Shown: positions 28,237-36,687, numbered from the stretch's first letter. The stretch is 64,000 bases of DNA from Terrilactibacillus tamarindi (GCF_009718825.1 NZ_WNHB01000006.1:62001-126000); one strand, 5' to 3'. Notes: generated by a model from the letters alone, not told the origin. Made by a program: numbers and translations.

Positions 28237-28896
28237 TTGTTGGATAATAGAGTGTTAAAGGAATATGTTAAAAAAAAACGTCCACCAATTGTCCAAAAGG
28301 GGTATCATAAGTATTTAACCTTTGAAGGTGTAGAGGATTGTTATGCTTATATTTTGAAGAGCGGTGTTGTTAAAGCAAGTGTCATTTCTAATGATGGTCG
28401 CGAATTTAATCTTAGATACATTACAGACTTTGAAATTGTTTCAATATTAAGGGATGAGTATTCACAATTTATTGATTCTCCTTACAATATCCGAGTTGAA
28501 TCAGAGACTGCTGAATTTTATCGAATTAATCGTGTGGAATTTTGGAAGGATGTTAATGAGAGCTCAGAATTCCAACGTTACGTAAAAGATTTCTATAGAT
28601 ACCGTTTGCTTTATGTTATGAAGAAAATGCAACAGATGTTGTTAAATGGTAAATTGGGTGCTGTTTGTACACAACTTTACGACTTATATGATCTTTTCGG
28701 TGTTCGAACACCTGACGGGTTGATGATTGATTTTCAAGTTACGAATGAAGAAATTGCAAAGTTCTGCGGTATATCAACAGCAAGTAGTGTTAGCAGAATT
28801 CTAAAACAATTGAAGAATAATGGTATTATAACTATTAAAGATCATCGAATATTTATTACTAACATGGAACTATTAGAGGACAATATTATATTTTGA
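28237..28896 (+). CDS. Crp/Fnr-family transcriptional regulator
   Basis: A 219-residue regulator: a cyclic-nucleotide-binding-like beta barrel (about residues 10-105) then a C-terminal winged helix with NEEIAKFCGISTASSVSRILKQL (described at about 170-195). There is no CxxC or N-terminal cysteine cluster, and the cAMP-binding residues are not evident, so it resembles PrfA-like members more than Fnr. TTG start follows GGGGGGG. Targets are unknown. A second-family repeat and palindromic copy 5 follow immediately. Confidence 0.85.
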   Translation: MLDNRVLKEYVKKKRPPIVQKGYHKYLTFEGVEDCYAYILKSGVVKASVISNDGREFNLRYITDFEIVSILRDEYSQFIDSPYNIRVESETAEFYRINRVEFWKDVNESSEFQRYVKDFYRYRLLYVMKKMQQMLLNGKLGAVCTQLYDLYDLFGVRTPDGLMIDFQVTNEEIAKFCGISTASSVSRILKQLKNNGIITIKDHRIFITNMELLEDNIIF

Positions 28897-28917
28897 CGGG
28901 TGCCTGTTTTCCTACTG

Positions 28918-28957
28918 GTGCCTGTCACCACCCGAAACCACCCGAAATTTGTCGAAA
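28918..28957 (-). repeat. Second repeat family, tandem copy
   Basis: GGTGCCTGTCACCACCCGAA, then a partial duplicate ACCACCCGAAATTTGTCGAA. It directly precedes palindromic repeat copy 5, suggesting that both families are parts of one larger unit. Confidence 0.75.
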
Positions 28958-28960
28958 AAA

Positions 28961-28985
28961 TGTCGAAGTGCCAGGCACTTCGACA
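28961..28985. repeat. Palindromic repeat, copy 5
   Basis: Perfect arms TGTCGAAGTGCC and GGCACTTCGACA. It joins the second repeat family to a truncated cupin gene, so it may mark a rearrangement point. Confidence 0.9.
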
Positions 28986-28986
28986 A

Positions 28987-29154
28987 TTAGTTTTAAAGGG
29001 GAAAGTTCTCGCAGAACAAGGAGAAAACTCCGTTATTTTAGAAGAGGGAGATACGTTCAGTTGGTGTGCAAGTGTCCATCACTTCTTTAAAAATATTGGA
29101 GATGATATTGCCAAAGTTTTGATTGCAGTCTTTACCGAAGGCTCAGAACATTAA
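28987..29154 (+). pseudogene. Cupin-domain fragment (XRE-cupin regulator 3' end)
   Basis: The frame LVLKGKVLAEQ...ILEEGDTFSWCASVHHFFKN resembles the C-terminal cupin of XRE-cupin regulators (GDS-x-F-x-A-x-x-H-x-F). The N-terminal helix-turn-helix is missing and the fragment begins directly after palindromic repeat copy 5. The ATG at 28900 lies in repeat sequence and has no ribosome site. Dead 3' fragment with its own terminator. Confidence 0.7.
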
Positions 29155-29169
29155 AATAGTTATAATCTT

Positions 29170-29205
29170 AAAGCCATGATTCTTATAATCCTGGCTTTTT
29201 ATTTT
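29170..29205 (+). terminator. Terminator after cupin fragment
   Basis: Stem AAAGCCATGATT/AATCCTGGCTTT with six-base loop, followed by T-rich sequence. Confidence 0.8.
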
Positions 29206-29292
29206 GCTTCTAATTTAACGGCATGTTTATTTTCCATACATAATTTTCTCCAATAGCTAACGTTCACAAGGAGAGAGAAATAATCGTATTAG

Positions 29293-29320
29293 CAAAAAAG
29301 ACCTTCAAATTGAAGGTCTA
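29293..29320 (-). terminator. Terminator of DUF1259 gene
   Basis: Stem GACCTTCAA/TTGAAGGTC, followed on the minus strand by T6. Confidence 0.8.
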
Positions 29321-29367
29321 AATTAAAATCTATTCACTACAATGAGGCATTAAACTTTAATAATTGA

Positions 29368-29979
29368 TTAGAAAAGCCCAGCCTCTCTTGCCGCTTCAAT
29401 ACTATTCCTAGCAAACTCTTCTGCGGACATATCCACATTCTCCCAATGCATATACATTAAGCGCGGTTTTTCAAATAGCCAATGGTTGTGAAATGCTGTC
29501 ACGATAATTCCTCTTCTTCGTAAGGCATCGATCATCGGATTGACTTCTTTTTGGAGGAGTACAGTTTCACCTAGATTAAGTCCATTGTTTTCAAAGGATA
29601 ACATAAAGGGGAGAGCAAGCGGAGAGCGCGTACGTCGTCCTAATATAGTTGCATTGATATCTCGAAGACGCATTACAACACAGACAGGAGTTGCTGAGAT
29701 AACCATTCCTCCGATTATATCTGCCAACCGCTGGCACTTTGAAGTACTTATATCCCGAACATCACCATGAGAAGAATGTGTCCTTCTTCTCCTTGAACCA
29801 TGCCCACTCGATTCTAATTCAAAGTCCATTTCATTATTACCTGTGCTGTTTGAATGATGCCTAATTGATTTCGAACTGGATTTAAATTCTGCTTCTACCT
29901 GATTATTCTCAAAAAAGTTTGTATTGGTATCGTGATTAACAAATCTGAACCAATTGTCAAAAACATCTCTTCTTTCCAT
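29368..29979 (-). CDS. DUF1259 (LppY/LpqO-like) protein
   Basis: About 203 residues. The C-terminal half has the DUF1259 signature GIIVTAFHNHWLFEKPRLMY followed by HWENVD, with conserved histidines that could bind metal. The N-terminal half is polar and repetitive (SSSKSIRHHSNSTGNN) with an arginine run GHGSRRRRTHSSHGD, and has no signal peptide, unlike mycobacterial LppY lipoproteins. The ATG at 29977-29979 lies 8 bases after AAGGAGG. Function is unknown. Confidence 0.8.
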   Translation of the reverse strand: MERRDVFDNWFRFVNHDTNTNFFENNQVEAEFKSSSKSIRHHSNSTGNNEMDFELESSGHGSRRRRTHSSHGDVRDISTSKCQRLADIIGGMVISATPVCVVMRLRDINATILGRRTRSPLALPFMLSFENNGLNLGETVLLQKEVNPMIDALRRRGIIVTAFHNHWLFEKPRLMYMHWENVDMSAEEFARNSIEAAREAGLF

Positions 29980-30183
29980 CAAAATCACCTCCTTGTCCCT
30001 AATCTTATTAATAGTATATTACGAGATTTTGGAGGAGAATGGACTAAAAACAGGTGGCCAAAGCCTTTTTTAAACTTTTTATGTAATAAATAGGTATTGC
30101 ATTATAACTTTAGTATGTCTTTACCTACTTCTCCCCCATTGCTATTTCATAGGATATATAGAATGGTGAAAGGGGAATGTATA

Positions 30184-31383
30184 ATGCATGATAGCCAGTC
30201 AAAAAATCTTTTTGACTACATTGTAGTTGGGACTGGACCAGCTGGTGCAGTTATAGCTAAAACAATAACAGATGATAAAAAAACAACTGTTTTAGTGATT
30301 GAAGCAGGAGAAAATAATGATCGTGATCAACCAATTAGAGATTCAAGATTTGCTCTTGAACTAGAAGAACACTTTTTCCCTGAGTATTTTTGGCAAGGAG
30401 AAGGCGTCCCACAAGAGGGAGTTGATGACAGGTCATTTGAATGGACAACAGGACGCCTATCTGGTGGAGGTTCTTCCATAAATGGAGAACAGTATGTTAG
30501 ACCAACGTGGGCAGTCTTAAAAGAATGGGAAAAACTATTAGGTTCGTTATGGCCGCCTGAGAAAGCGATAAGAAGCTTTAAACAATTAGAAAGTTTTCAT
30601 GGAAAAACAAATAGTCTTGAATTTCATGGCTATAATGGACGTCTTAGCATCAGACAAACCCCCAGCACCCCTCCTGCAATTACGAATAAATTGGTTTCCG
30701 CAATAGAAAGTGCTACAGTTATTAAAAGAATTCTAGATTACAACAATCCAAGAACTCCACTTGGTCCGTTCACCAGGTGGCAATTATATCAAAAAAGGAA
30801 TGGACAAAGAGAAAGTTCCTCTACTGCTTTTTTATCTTCCGATATTATTAATCGCGAAGGTATTGGAGTGGACGGACGAAAGTTAAGGGTGCTTTATAAA
30901 TCAACGGTAGTTCGTATTCTATTTAACGGAAAAAGAGCGGTTGGTGTGGAACTACTAAAAGAGGGCAAAAAAATAAAAATATTTGCGCATAAAAAAGTGA
31001 TTATTTCAGCAGGCATCAACAGTGCACAACTTTTAATGTTATCTGGAATTGGACCCTCAGACGACTTACGTCAGGCAGGCATACCTGTAGTATTTAATAA
31101 TCCAAATGTAGGAAAGTTTTTGACAAATCATACCTTGAACACCGCAACTTTCAATATCAATCCGAGGGATATCCCTGAACTGACAAATGATCCGTTCGCT
31201 CTTTATACAGGGGGAGCGTTTTTACCAAATCCGCTCGAAAATAATAAACGGCGTGGTGTTCAACTAGTTGGAATTGTAACTGAAGGTAAATTAAGTATTG
31301 CTATTGGTAATTCTATTAAATCTTCAATAATGAAATCAGCCTCAACATTATTCCATTGTATACCAAGAGGCATTCCTATTTAG
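30184..31383 (+). pseudogene. Truncated GMC-family FAD oxidoreductase
   Basis: 399 residues remain. DYIVVGTGPAGAVIAKTI is the FAD motif; GRLSGGGSSINGEQYVRP and GINSAQLLMLSGIGP are GMC signatures. The family normally continues to about 500-550 residues with a C-terminal catalytic His in an N-x-x-HP-x-G motif, which is absent. From about 31310 the frame reads antisense through a piece of an unrelated HAD gene and stops at 31381-31383. The substrate-oxidising domain is lost. The ATG at 30184 lies after AAAGGGGAATG; the earlier ATG at 30097 has no such site. Confidence 0.8.
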
Positions 31384-31422
31384 CAAGGTACCATCTAAGT
31401 CGAAGATAACAGCTTTAATCAT
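31348..31422 (-). pseudogene. HAD hydrolase N-terminal fragment
   Basis: On the minus strand, an ATG at 31420-31422 opens MIKAVIFDLDGTLLNRNAS, the haloacid-dehalogenase nucleophile motif DxDGT, then stops after 24 codons. The rest of the gene was lost at the junction with the GMC gene. It follows the HIT gene by 16 bases and was probably in its operon. Confidence 0.75.
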
Positions 31423-31438
31423 TTTAAACACACATCCC

Positions 31439-31924
31439 TTATTTATTTAATTCCTCTCCTAATGCTCTAATCGCTTCCTTTACTTCTTTTATATTTTCTT
31501 CATTATTCAGTTTATTTCTTGCATGAAGTAATACAGGTCTAACAGATTCTACTGACCTTCCAAACTTGTACATCCATTCATAGCGTGGAACCATCCAAGT
31601 ATGAAAATGGTGAGTCGTATCCTCGTTATAAAAATAATAGACATGTTCAATCCCTAAGACTTTTCTTTGAGCCTTCCTAATCTTAGACAAGATATTTATG
31701 TAATCCATTCGTTCTTCTTCGGTTAATTCATCAAAGCATTTAATATGACGCTTAGACGCTAAAATTATTAAACCTTTTATTGGATATGCAACATCTTGAT
31801 GTGCATGAAAATATTCTGTTTCTATTACTACACCACCTTCTGGTTCGATAACTCCACTTGTCAAAGCACAGCTTAAACATTCTACTTCCACCATTTTTCC
31901 ATTTGAAAGAGTAATCGTTCTCAT
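31439..31924 (-). CDS. HIT-family nucleotide hydrolase/transferase
   Basis: A 161-residue HIT protein with the histidine triad region THHFHTWMVPR (about residues 103-113), the nucleotidyl-binding site. An N-terminal CLSC (about residues 16-19) lies where many HIT proteins bind zinc. It probably hydrolyses a dinucleotide or nucleotide phosphoramidate. It begins MRTITLSNGKMVEVECLSC after an AGGAGG site. The HAD fragment downstream is a former partner. Confidence 0.85.
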   Translation of the reverse strand: MRTITLSNGKMVEVECLSCALTSGVIEPEGGVVIETEYFHAHQDVAYPIKGLIILASKRHIKCFDELTEEERMDYINILSKIRKAQRKVLGIEHVYYFYNEDTTHHFHTWMVPRYEWMYKFGRSVESVRPVLLHARNKLNNEENIKEVKEAIRALGEELNK

Positions 31925-32050
31925 AGAATCCTCCTCTAAGGCAAATTTGTCTCCATATTTTACTTAAACAAGTTTGTTACCTTTTCTGCAATCTCTTTAG
32001 GTCTAACCTGCAAATTTTTTATAAACGGTACAACTTTATTTCAAATCGCA

Positions 32051-32075
32051 TGTCGAAGTGCCAAGCACTACGACA
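32051..32075. repeat. Palindromic repeat, variant copy 6
   Basis: TGTCGAAGTGCCAAGCACTA then CGACA: the same repeat with two substitutions. It lies between HIT and SDR genes. Confidence 0.75.
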
Positions 32076-32130
32076 TCAAATCGACATGGGGATATGAGCA
32101 AGGAAAAATCGTACAAGCCCATATACTTTA

Positions 32131-32162
32131 ATAAAAAACCCCACCTGTTTTTTCAGAGGGGC
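32131..32162 (-). terminator. Terminator of SDR gene
   Basis: Minus-strand CCCCTCTG/CAGGTGGGG imperfect stem around A6, followed by T6ATT. Confidence 0.65.
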
Positions 32163-32262
32163 CAATTTTATGCTTACGTTATAACTACCTGTTCATTTGT
32201 TATTACCGCCTGTGAAATATTTTTACTATAATCAATCAAGAGGAATTGTTTTAACTTATTCG

Positions 32263-33018
32263 CTACAAATGACTGCCACCTGTAACATCCATATTATGCC
32301 CAGTTATAAAACTCGCTTTTTTACTAGCAAGGAAGGAGACAGCATTGGCGATTTCTTCTGGCTGTCCTTCTCTTCCTAAAGCACTCATCTGCTTAGCATT
32401 TTCCTGCCCCTCGTTGGTGTGTAACCAGCAAGCCGTTGAATCTGTATCAATAATTCCTGGCATTACAGAATTAACAGTGATCCCTGTTCTTCCTAATTCT
32501 TTTGCCAGCGTAAACGTCATTGTATTCATAGCCCCTTTAGTCATGCTGTATACCATCATATGGGGAAACGCAATGCGCGTCACTCCTGATGAAATATTTA
32601 TTATTCTTCCGTTGTTCTCGATATACTGAACTAAAGACTGACTTATAAAATAAGGCGCTTTAACATTAGCATTGAATAATTGATCAAATTCTTCATAGCC
32701 TACATCCCCAAATCCATTAGATGTAGCATGGCCAGCATTATGCACAATTGTATGAATGGATATTGTCTCGTCCTGAATAAGAAGGCTCTTTACTTGTTCA
32801 ATAAAAACATCTATGCCCCCACTGGAATTGAAATCTCCTTGAATGATCTCTGCTTTCTTCCCAATGGAGTTAATTTGCTCCTGAACTTTAACTGCTTGTT
32901 CAATATTTTGATTATAATGCAAAAGTAAATTAAATCCATCCTTTGCAAGCTGAATGGCAATCGCCTTTCCTATTCCTCTTGAAGCACCTGTTACCAAAGC
33001 ATATTTCAATTTTTTCAT
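32263..33018 (-). CDS. Short-chain dehydrogenase/reductase
   Basis: A 251-residue classical SDR: cofactor motif TGASRGIGKAIA (about residues 10-21), HNAG, catalytic Ser in INISSGV, and YSMTKGA (YxxxK). NNRIIN-like spacing is normal and the C-terminal SFITGHNMDVTGGSHL is typical of FabG relatives. It oxidises or reduces an alcohol/keto group with NAD(P). It is followed by a terminator and preceded by a MerR gene 57 bases away in the same direction, which may regulate it. Confidence 0.88.
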   Translation of the reverse strand: MKKLKYALVTGASRGIGKAIAIQLAKDGFNLLLHYNQNIEQAVKVQEQINSIGKKAEIIQGDFNSSGGIDVFIEQVKSLLIQDETISIHTIVHNAGHATSNGFGDVGYEEFDQLFNANVKAPYFISQSLVQYIENNGRIINISSGVTRIAFPHMMVYSMTKGAMNTMTFTLAKELGRTGITVNSVMPGIIDTDSTACWLHTNEGQENAKQMSALGREGQPEEIANAVSFLASKKASFITGHNMDVTGGSHL

Positions 33019-33075
33019 ATGTTATACCCTCCTTAAAAGAGAATATAAAGGTTTCCCTTAGGGTAAAGTCAATCG

Positions 33076-33918
33076 CTAAACATTTAGCGGGAAAATAAAT
33101 TCGGAAAAACGTTTAGAGGAATATAAATAATCATCTGAATTTAATATACGCTCATAAATATAGGGTCCAGATAATTTTATCTTATCGTTTTTTATGATGT
33201 TCTTTATCTTTAAAATTGATTGTTCTTGGTAAGGATCAACTTCGCAAAAAAAGTGCTGCGCTTCAAAGTCAAAATACTTTTTATAGATGGATGGATCTAG
33301 TTTCTGACTTTTCACTTGAATAGCTATGGCAACTGGATAAACATCGTTATCACTTCGTTCATACTTAATCATTTTCTCAGTTCTTATGACGTTATTCTTT
33401 TTAAACAATTTTTCTGCGTCATTGAGCGCCGTGCATATATTTTCATTTGGTAATATGCTGGATTCAACTACATGTACAGCATCTAAGTATCCAATTTTAA
33501 CTTCGCCATTGAATTCAGTCATTGTGCTAGTAAGCATATTTAATTGCTGGATTGCTTGGTTTGCTTTAATAATTTTATCGGATTCTAATCGAAGTTTTCT
33601 TTCGATCAAGCTATTTATCTCTGCAGCTGATAATTTTTCATCTACGATCTGCTCAATTTCTTTTAAGGTAAACCCTGCTTGTTTTAATAGCTTTATTCGC
33701 TTAGCTGTTAACAATTGATTCTTGTTATAGTATCGATAGTCATTATCGGGATCAATAAACGAAGGATTCAAGATATTTTTTTGATCGTAAACGTATAAAG
33801 CCTTTCTTGAAAGACCCGTTAATTTACTAAATTGGTTTATTAGAAGCAGATCTTTCCTCACTAATGAGCGCCCTTCTTTCATGTCATTCAATATGTGTAT
33901 TTCATTATAAGTATTCAT
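33076..33918 (-). CDS. MerR-family regulator with effector domain
   Basis: Up to 280 residues: N-terminal MerR winged helix (LLINQFSKLTGLSRKALYVY and DYRYYNKNQLLTAKRI), a helical linker, and a C-terminal domain of about 150 residues like BmrR/GyrI effector domains. The tyrosine-rich start of helix 2 (ALYVYDQKNIL) replaces the usual RYYD. The listed ATG has no good ribosome site; a GTG at 33859-33861 with GAAGGG upstream would give a conventional MerR N-terminus. It may control the SDR gene downstream. Confidence 0.75.
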   Translation of the reverse strand: MNTYNEIHILNDMKEGRSLVRKDLLLINQFSKLTGLSRKALYVYDQKNILNPSFIDPDNDYRYYNKNQLLTAKRIKLLKQAGFTLKEIEQIVDEKLSAAEINSLIERKLRLESDKIIKANQAIQQLNMLTSTMTEFNGEVKIGYLDAVHVVESSILPNENICTALNDAEKLFKKNNVIRTEKMIKYERSDNDVYPVAIAIQVKSQKLDPSIYKKYFDFEAQHFFCEVDPYQEQSILKIKNIIKNDKIKLSGPYIYERILNSDDYLYSSKRFSEFIFPLNV

Positions 33919-33950
33919 TTTTTTATAAATTATCAGTCCTTAAAAAATAG

Positions 33951-33978
33951 GTGACGGTCACTACCCGAAATTATTTCA
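33951..33978 (-). repeat. Second repeat family, degenerate copy
   Basis: AGGTGACGGTCACTACCCGAA then ATTATT, a worn relative of the unit at 20777. Partial match only. Confidence 0.4.
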
Positions 33979-34063
33979 GGGGTGAAAAACAGTGATAGAC
34001 AAGATAATCTGCATTGTACCTGAATGTAGTTGTTTCGTATATGCTAAAAAAGAAGAAATCAGT

Positions 34064-34561
34064 CTAGATAAGTATCCTTCTGTAATGTCGAAGTGCCAGG
34101 CACTTCGACATTATTGCTCTTTTATCTTTTCCGAAAGCCTTAAACCCCAAAGATGAATAAAGCCTTTTTGCTGGATCATTAGTCGTCACCACAGTTAAAT
34201 AAATCTGCTCAATTCCTTCCAATTCTTTTGCCTTCTTAATTGCTTCTAACATTAAACTCTTTCCAGCACCAATACCACGCTTTTCAGGAGAAACGTACAT
34301 GGCGAAGATATTCGCTCTATGTTTTAGTTTAAGCTTCTTTTCTTTAACCAAAGTAACGACACCGATAAGTTTTTCATTTTCAAACGCACCGAAAGTAAAC
34401 GAGTCTTGAGATTGAAACCTGCTTTTGTATTTTTCAAAGGATTGATCTTTTTCCTCTTCATAGCTAGCAGCAAATGCCTCAGGGCTATTTTGTAAAGCCT
34501 CTAACCTTAGATCAAGATAGTTCTCAGCATCTAGTGAATTTAAAAGTCTAATCTCCATCAT
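34064..34561 (-). CDS. GNAT acetyltransferase with repeat-derived C-terminus
   Basis: A 165-residue GNAT: LLNSLDAENYLDLRLEAL start and acetyl-CoA loop SPEKRGIGAGKSLMLEAI (Q/R-x-x-G-x-G/A). The last 15 residues, MSKCLALRHYRRILI, are translated from palindromic repeat copy 7 and the bases after it. GNAT relatives continue here with a final beta strand (GFKAFGKDKRAI then usually more native sequence), so the repeat has replaced the natural end. It may still fold. ATG follows GGGAGAAA. Confidence 0.75.
   Translation of the reverse strand: MMEIRLLNSLDAENYLDLRLEALQNSPEAFAASYEEEKDQSFEKYKSRFQSQDSFTFGAFENEKLIGVVTLVKEKKLKLKHRANIFAMYVSPEKRGIGAGKSLMLEAIKKAKELEGIEQIYLTVVTTNDPAKRLYSSLGFKAFGKDKRAIMSKCLALRHYRRILI
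34084..34112. repeat. Palindromic repeat, copy 7 (inside a gene)
   Basis: Perfect copy with AAT/ATT ends lying within the 3' end of the GNAT gene. Read through it encodes SKCLALRH, a string that the same repeat would encode elsewhere. Confidence 0.9.
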
Positions 34562-34888
34562 TTTCTCCCTATAAATAGATATGGTTTTTGTATGTTTATT
34601 TTACAATAAAGTTATCAACTCTTGTTCCATTAAATGGCCCTTTAGTCGAATGGGGTTTTACATCATCAAAAGCAAAAAAATAATCCTGTTTATATCAATA
34701 CAGGATTTTAATCAAACTTTTTTTACAAATTATCAAACTTTGTTTTAAAGTCACAAATTTGTAGCTTTGAAATAAAGTTTGGTCAAAAACAACCCGCAGA
34801 CCCATATTTTAAGTTAAATTAAAAGAACCGTTTTGAAAAAAGATTGATCAAAACGGGTTAATTCTTTCTGACCAATTTGTATAACTAA
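34562..34888. other. Intergenic region with two terminators
   Basis: About 325 bases. A stem AATCCTGT/ACAGGATT at 34680-34709 with a minus-strand T-rich tail, and a stem AACCCGTTTTGA/TCAAAACGGTT at 34819-34861 that ends the downstream minus-strand hydrolase transcript. No ORF is supported. Confidence 0.6.
34819..34861 (-). terminator. Terminator of alpha/beta hydrolase gene
   Basis: Minus-strand AACCCGTTTTGA...TCAAAACGGTT stem followed by CTTTT, about 30 bases after the hydrolase stop. Confidence 0.75.
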
Positions 34889-35860
34889 TTAAATCATATT
34901 TTTTTGAAAGAAATCTGTAATTTCCTCAAATGGGATGATATCAGTCTTGTCATACAAATCTGTATGACTAGCATTCGGAATCACCGTAATTTTTTTATTA
35001 TCACCTTTTAATTTTTTAAATGCGTCTTGACTAAAGTATAAGGAATGGGCTTTTTCACCATGTATCATTAGAACGGCACTACGAATTTCATGACTATATT
35101 GTAAAAGTGGCATATTCATAAATGATAAAGAGGAAGTAGTGTTCCATCCATCATTAGAATTTAATGAGCGCTCATGATACCCACGATTTGTTTTATAATA
35201 ATCGAAGTAATCTTTTACGAAAGATGGCGCATCTTCTGGAAGAGGGTCTACTACGCCACCTGCTCTTTCATACTCTCCATTTTTGTAATCTATAATTCTT
35301 TGTGCATTTAAACTTTTTCTTGTTTCATATCGTGCATCTTCATCCATTGCATCAAAGTATCCTTGAGCGTTCACACGAGACATATCGTACATTGTAGATG
35401 CTACCGTTACCTTGATTCTTGTATCAATCGCCGCAGCATTTAAAGCCATTCCTCCCCAGCCACAGATGCCAATAATGCCTATTTTGTCAGGATTAACATT
35501 CTCTTGAACAGACAAGAAGTCTACAGCCGCTTGAAAATCCTCTGTATTAATGTCTGGTGATGCAACATAGCGTGGTGTTCCTCCACTTTCACCTGTAAAA
35601 GAGGGGTCAAAAGCAATTGTTAAAAATCCTTTTTCAGCCATCGTTTGAGCATATAAACCTGATGATTGTTCCTTAACTGCTCCAAATGGACCACAGACAG
35701 CGATTGCTGGAAGTTTTCCTTCAAATTGTTTCGGTTCATATAAGTCAGCAACCAATGTGATTCCATACCGATTATGGAAAGTAACTTTATGATGATTAAC
35801 TTTTTCACTTTTTGAAAAAACTTTATCCCATTCTTGTGTAATAGTTAAATCTTCTTTCAT
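34889..35860 (-). CDS. Alpha/beta hydrolase (YcjY-like)
   Basis: A 323-residue cytoplasmic hydrolase. AVCGPFGAVKEQSSGLYAQ and AFDPSFTGESGG lie before the nucleophile elbow GICGWGG (about residues 131-137), where Cys or the following residues replace the usual Ser of GxSxG. The C-terminal VLMIHGEKAHSLYFS and NASHTDLYD supply the other triad residues. The substrate is unknown. It is preceded by a MerR-type promoter and the MerR gene at 36069, which likely controls it. Confidence 0.82.
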   Translation of the reverse strand: MKEDLTITQEWDKVFSKSEKVNHHKVTFHNRYGITLVADLYEPKQFEGKLPAIAVCGPFGAVKEQSSGLYAQTMAEKGFLTIAFDPSFTGESGGTPRYVASPDINTEDFQAAVDFLSVQENVNPDKIGIIGICGWGGMALNAAAIDTRIKVTVASTMYDMSRVNAQGYFDAMDEDARYETRKSLNAQRIIDYKNGEYERAGGVVDPLPEDAPSFVKDYFDYYKTNRGYHERSLNSNDGWNTTSSLSFMNMPLLQYSHEIRSAVLMIHGEKAHSLYFSQDAFKKLKGDNKKITVIPNASHTDLYDKTDIIPFEEITDFFQKNMI

Positions 35861-35912
35861 CTTTTACTCCTCTCCTTTTACCTATTTGACATTAATTTGT
35901 GAATGCACTATT

Positions 35913-35943
35913 ATGATAATCCCTAAACCTAACTTTAGGTCAA
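35913..35943 (-). promoter_or_regulatory. MerR-type promoter of hydrolase gene
   Basis: On the minus strand, -35 TTGACC (35938-35943) and -10 TATCAT (35913-35918) are separated by a 19-base spacer, longer than the sigma-A optimum, as in MerR-activated promoters. The spacer holds the dyad CCTAA-N2-TTAGG. Confidence 0.75.
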
Positions 35944-36068
35944 GTGTGATTTTAAAAAAATTTTAGGAATGATGTTATGCAAAAAATTTGACAAATTTTA
36001 CGCTTATTTTTTAAAAACCGTCGCCTATTCGAATCGTTATGAATCAGATAGGCGACGGCTTTACTATT

Positions 36069-36488
36069 TTATTGCATTTTAAGGAGTCTTGGGTTAGACA
36101 TTTGCTCTTTAACAATTTTTTCGGTTCCATCCGCCACGGCTTTAGTATAGTATTCAACCTTGTAATCAATATAATTTAATGTGCTTTCTAATTCTTTGAT
36201 TTGAGATTGGAGTGCCTCTCTACGGGCTAAAAACATTTCTAGACGATCTTTCAATGTTTCATTTCCTTCTTGGCACCAATCAATAAAAGTTTTAATGTCT
36301 TTTATAGACATTCCTGATTTTTTCAGGCATTCAATTGTAATTAATCCTGAAATGGCTTCTTCGTCGAAGATTCGATTTCCACTTTCATTCTTTTCAAGAT
36401 TAGGAATTAAACCTTCCTTATCGTAATATCTAAGAGTTGAGATATTTAAATTAAATTTCTTAGCTACCTCTCCTATTGTATACCGCAT
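36069..36488 (-). CDS. MerR-family regulator
   Basis: A 139-residue MerR protein: MRYTIGEVAKKFNLNISTLRYYDKEGLIP is the winged-helix start (described at residues 1-29), followed by a long dimerisation coiled coil. Cys is present in IECLKKSG and DWCQEG, but there is no metal-type C-terminal cysteine pair, so it is of the YraB/AdhR electrophile class rather than a metal sensor. Its own promoter region repeats GACCTAA..TTAG, the dyad found before the downstream hydrolase gene, so it probably controls both. Confidence 0.87.
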   Translation of the reverse strand: MRYTIGEVAKKFNLNISTLRYYDKEGLIPNLEKNESGNRIFDEEAISGLITIECLKKSGMSIKDIKTFIDWCQEGNETLKDRLEMFLARREALQSQIKELESTLNYIDYKVEYYTKAVADGTEKIVKEQMSNPRLLKMQ

Positions 36489-36518
36489 CCTCTACTCTCC
36501 TTATTTATCTAAATCTAA

Positions 36519-36540
36519 CCTAAATCTAAAGTTAGGTCTA
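36519..36540 (-). promoter_or_regulatory. Autoregulatory MerR dyad
   Basis: CCTAAATCTAAAGTTAGG with adjacent GGTCTA (minus-strand -35 TAGACC). The half-site GACCTAA..TTAG also occurs at the hydrolase promoter. Confidence 0.6.
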
Positions 36541-36587
36541 TGTCTATGATAGCATATGTTTTTCTTTTCATTTAAATCAGTGATTTT

Positions 36588-36616
36588 AATGTCGAAGTGC
36601 CAGGCACTTCGATATT
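36588..36616. repeat. Palindromic repeat, copy 8
   Basis: AATGTCGAAGTGCCAGGCAC then TTCGATATT; one change (GATATT) from the perfect form. It is the last copy on this side; none is seen from here to the right edge. Confidence 0.85.
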
Positions 36617-36655
36617 AGCAATATATAGTTCCACTAATAAAGGTTAAATAATAAA

Positions 36656-36687
36656 TAGTCCCCTATCGAGTAGAAAGGGGACCATTA
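36656..36687 (-). terminator. Terminator-like hairpin after mhqP-like gene
   Basis: Stem GTCCCCT/AGGGGAC around a ten-base loop with an AT-rich tail on the minus strand. Moderate support. Confidence 0.5.
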
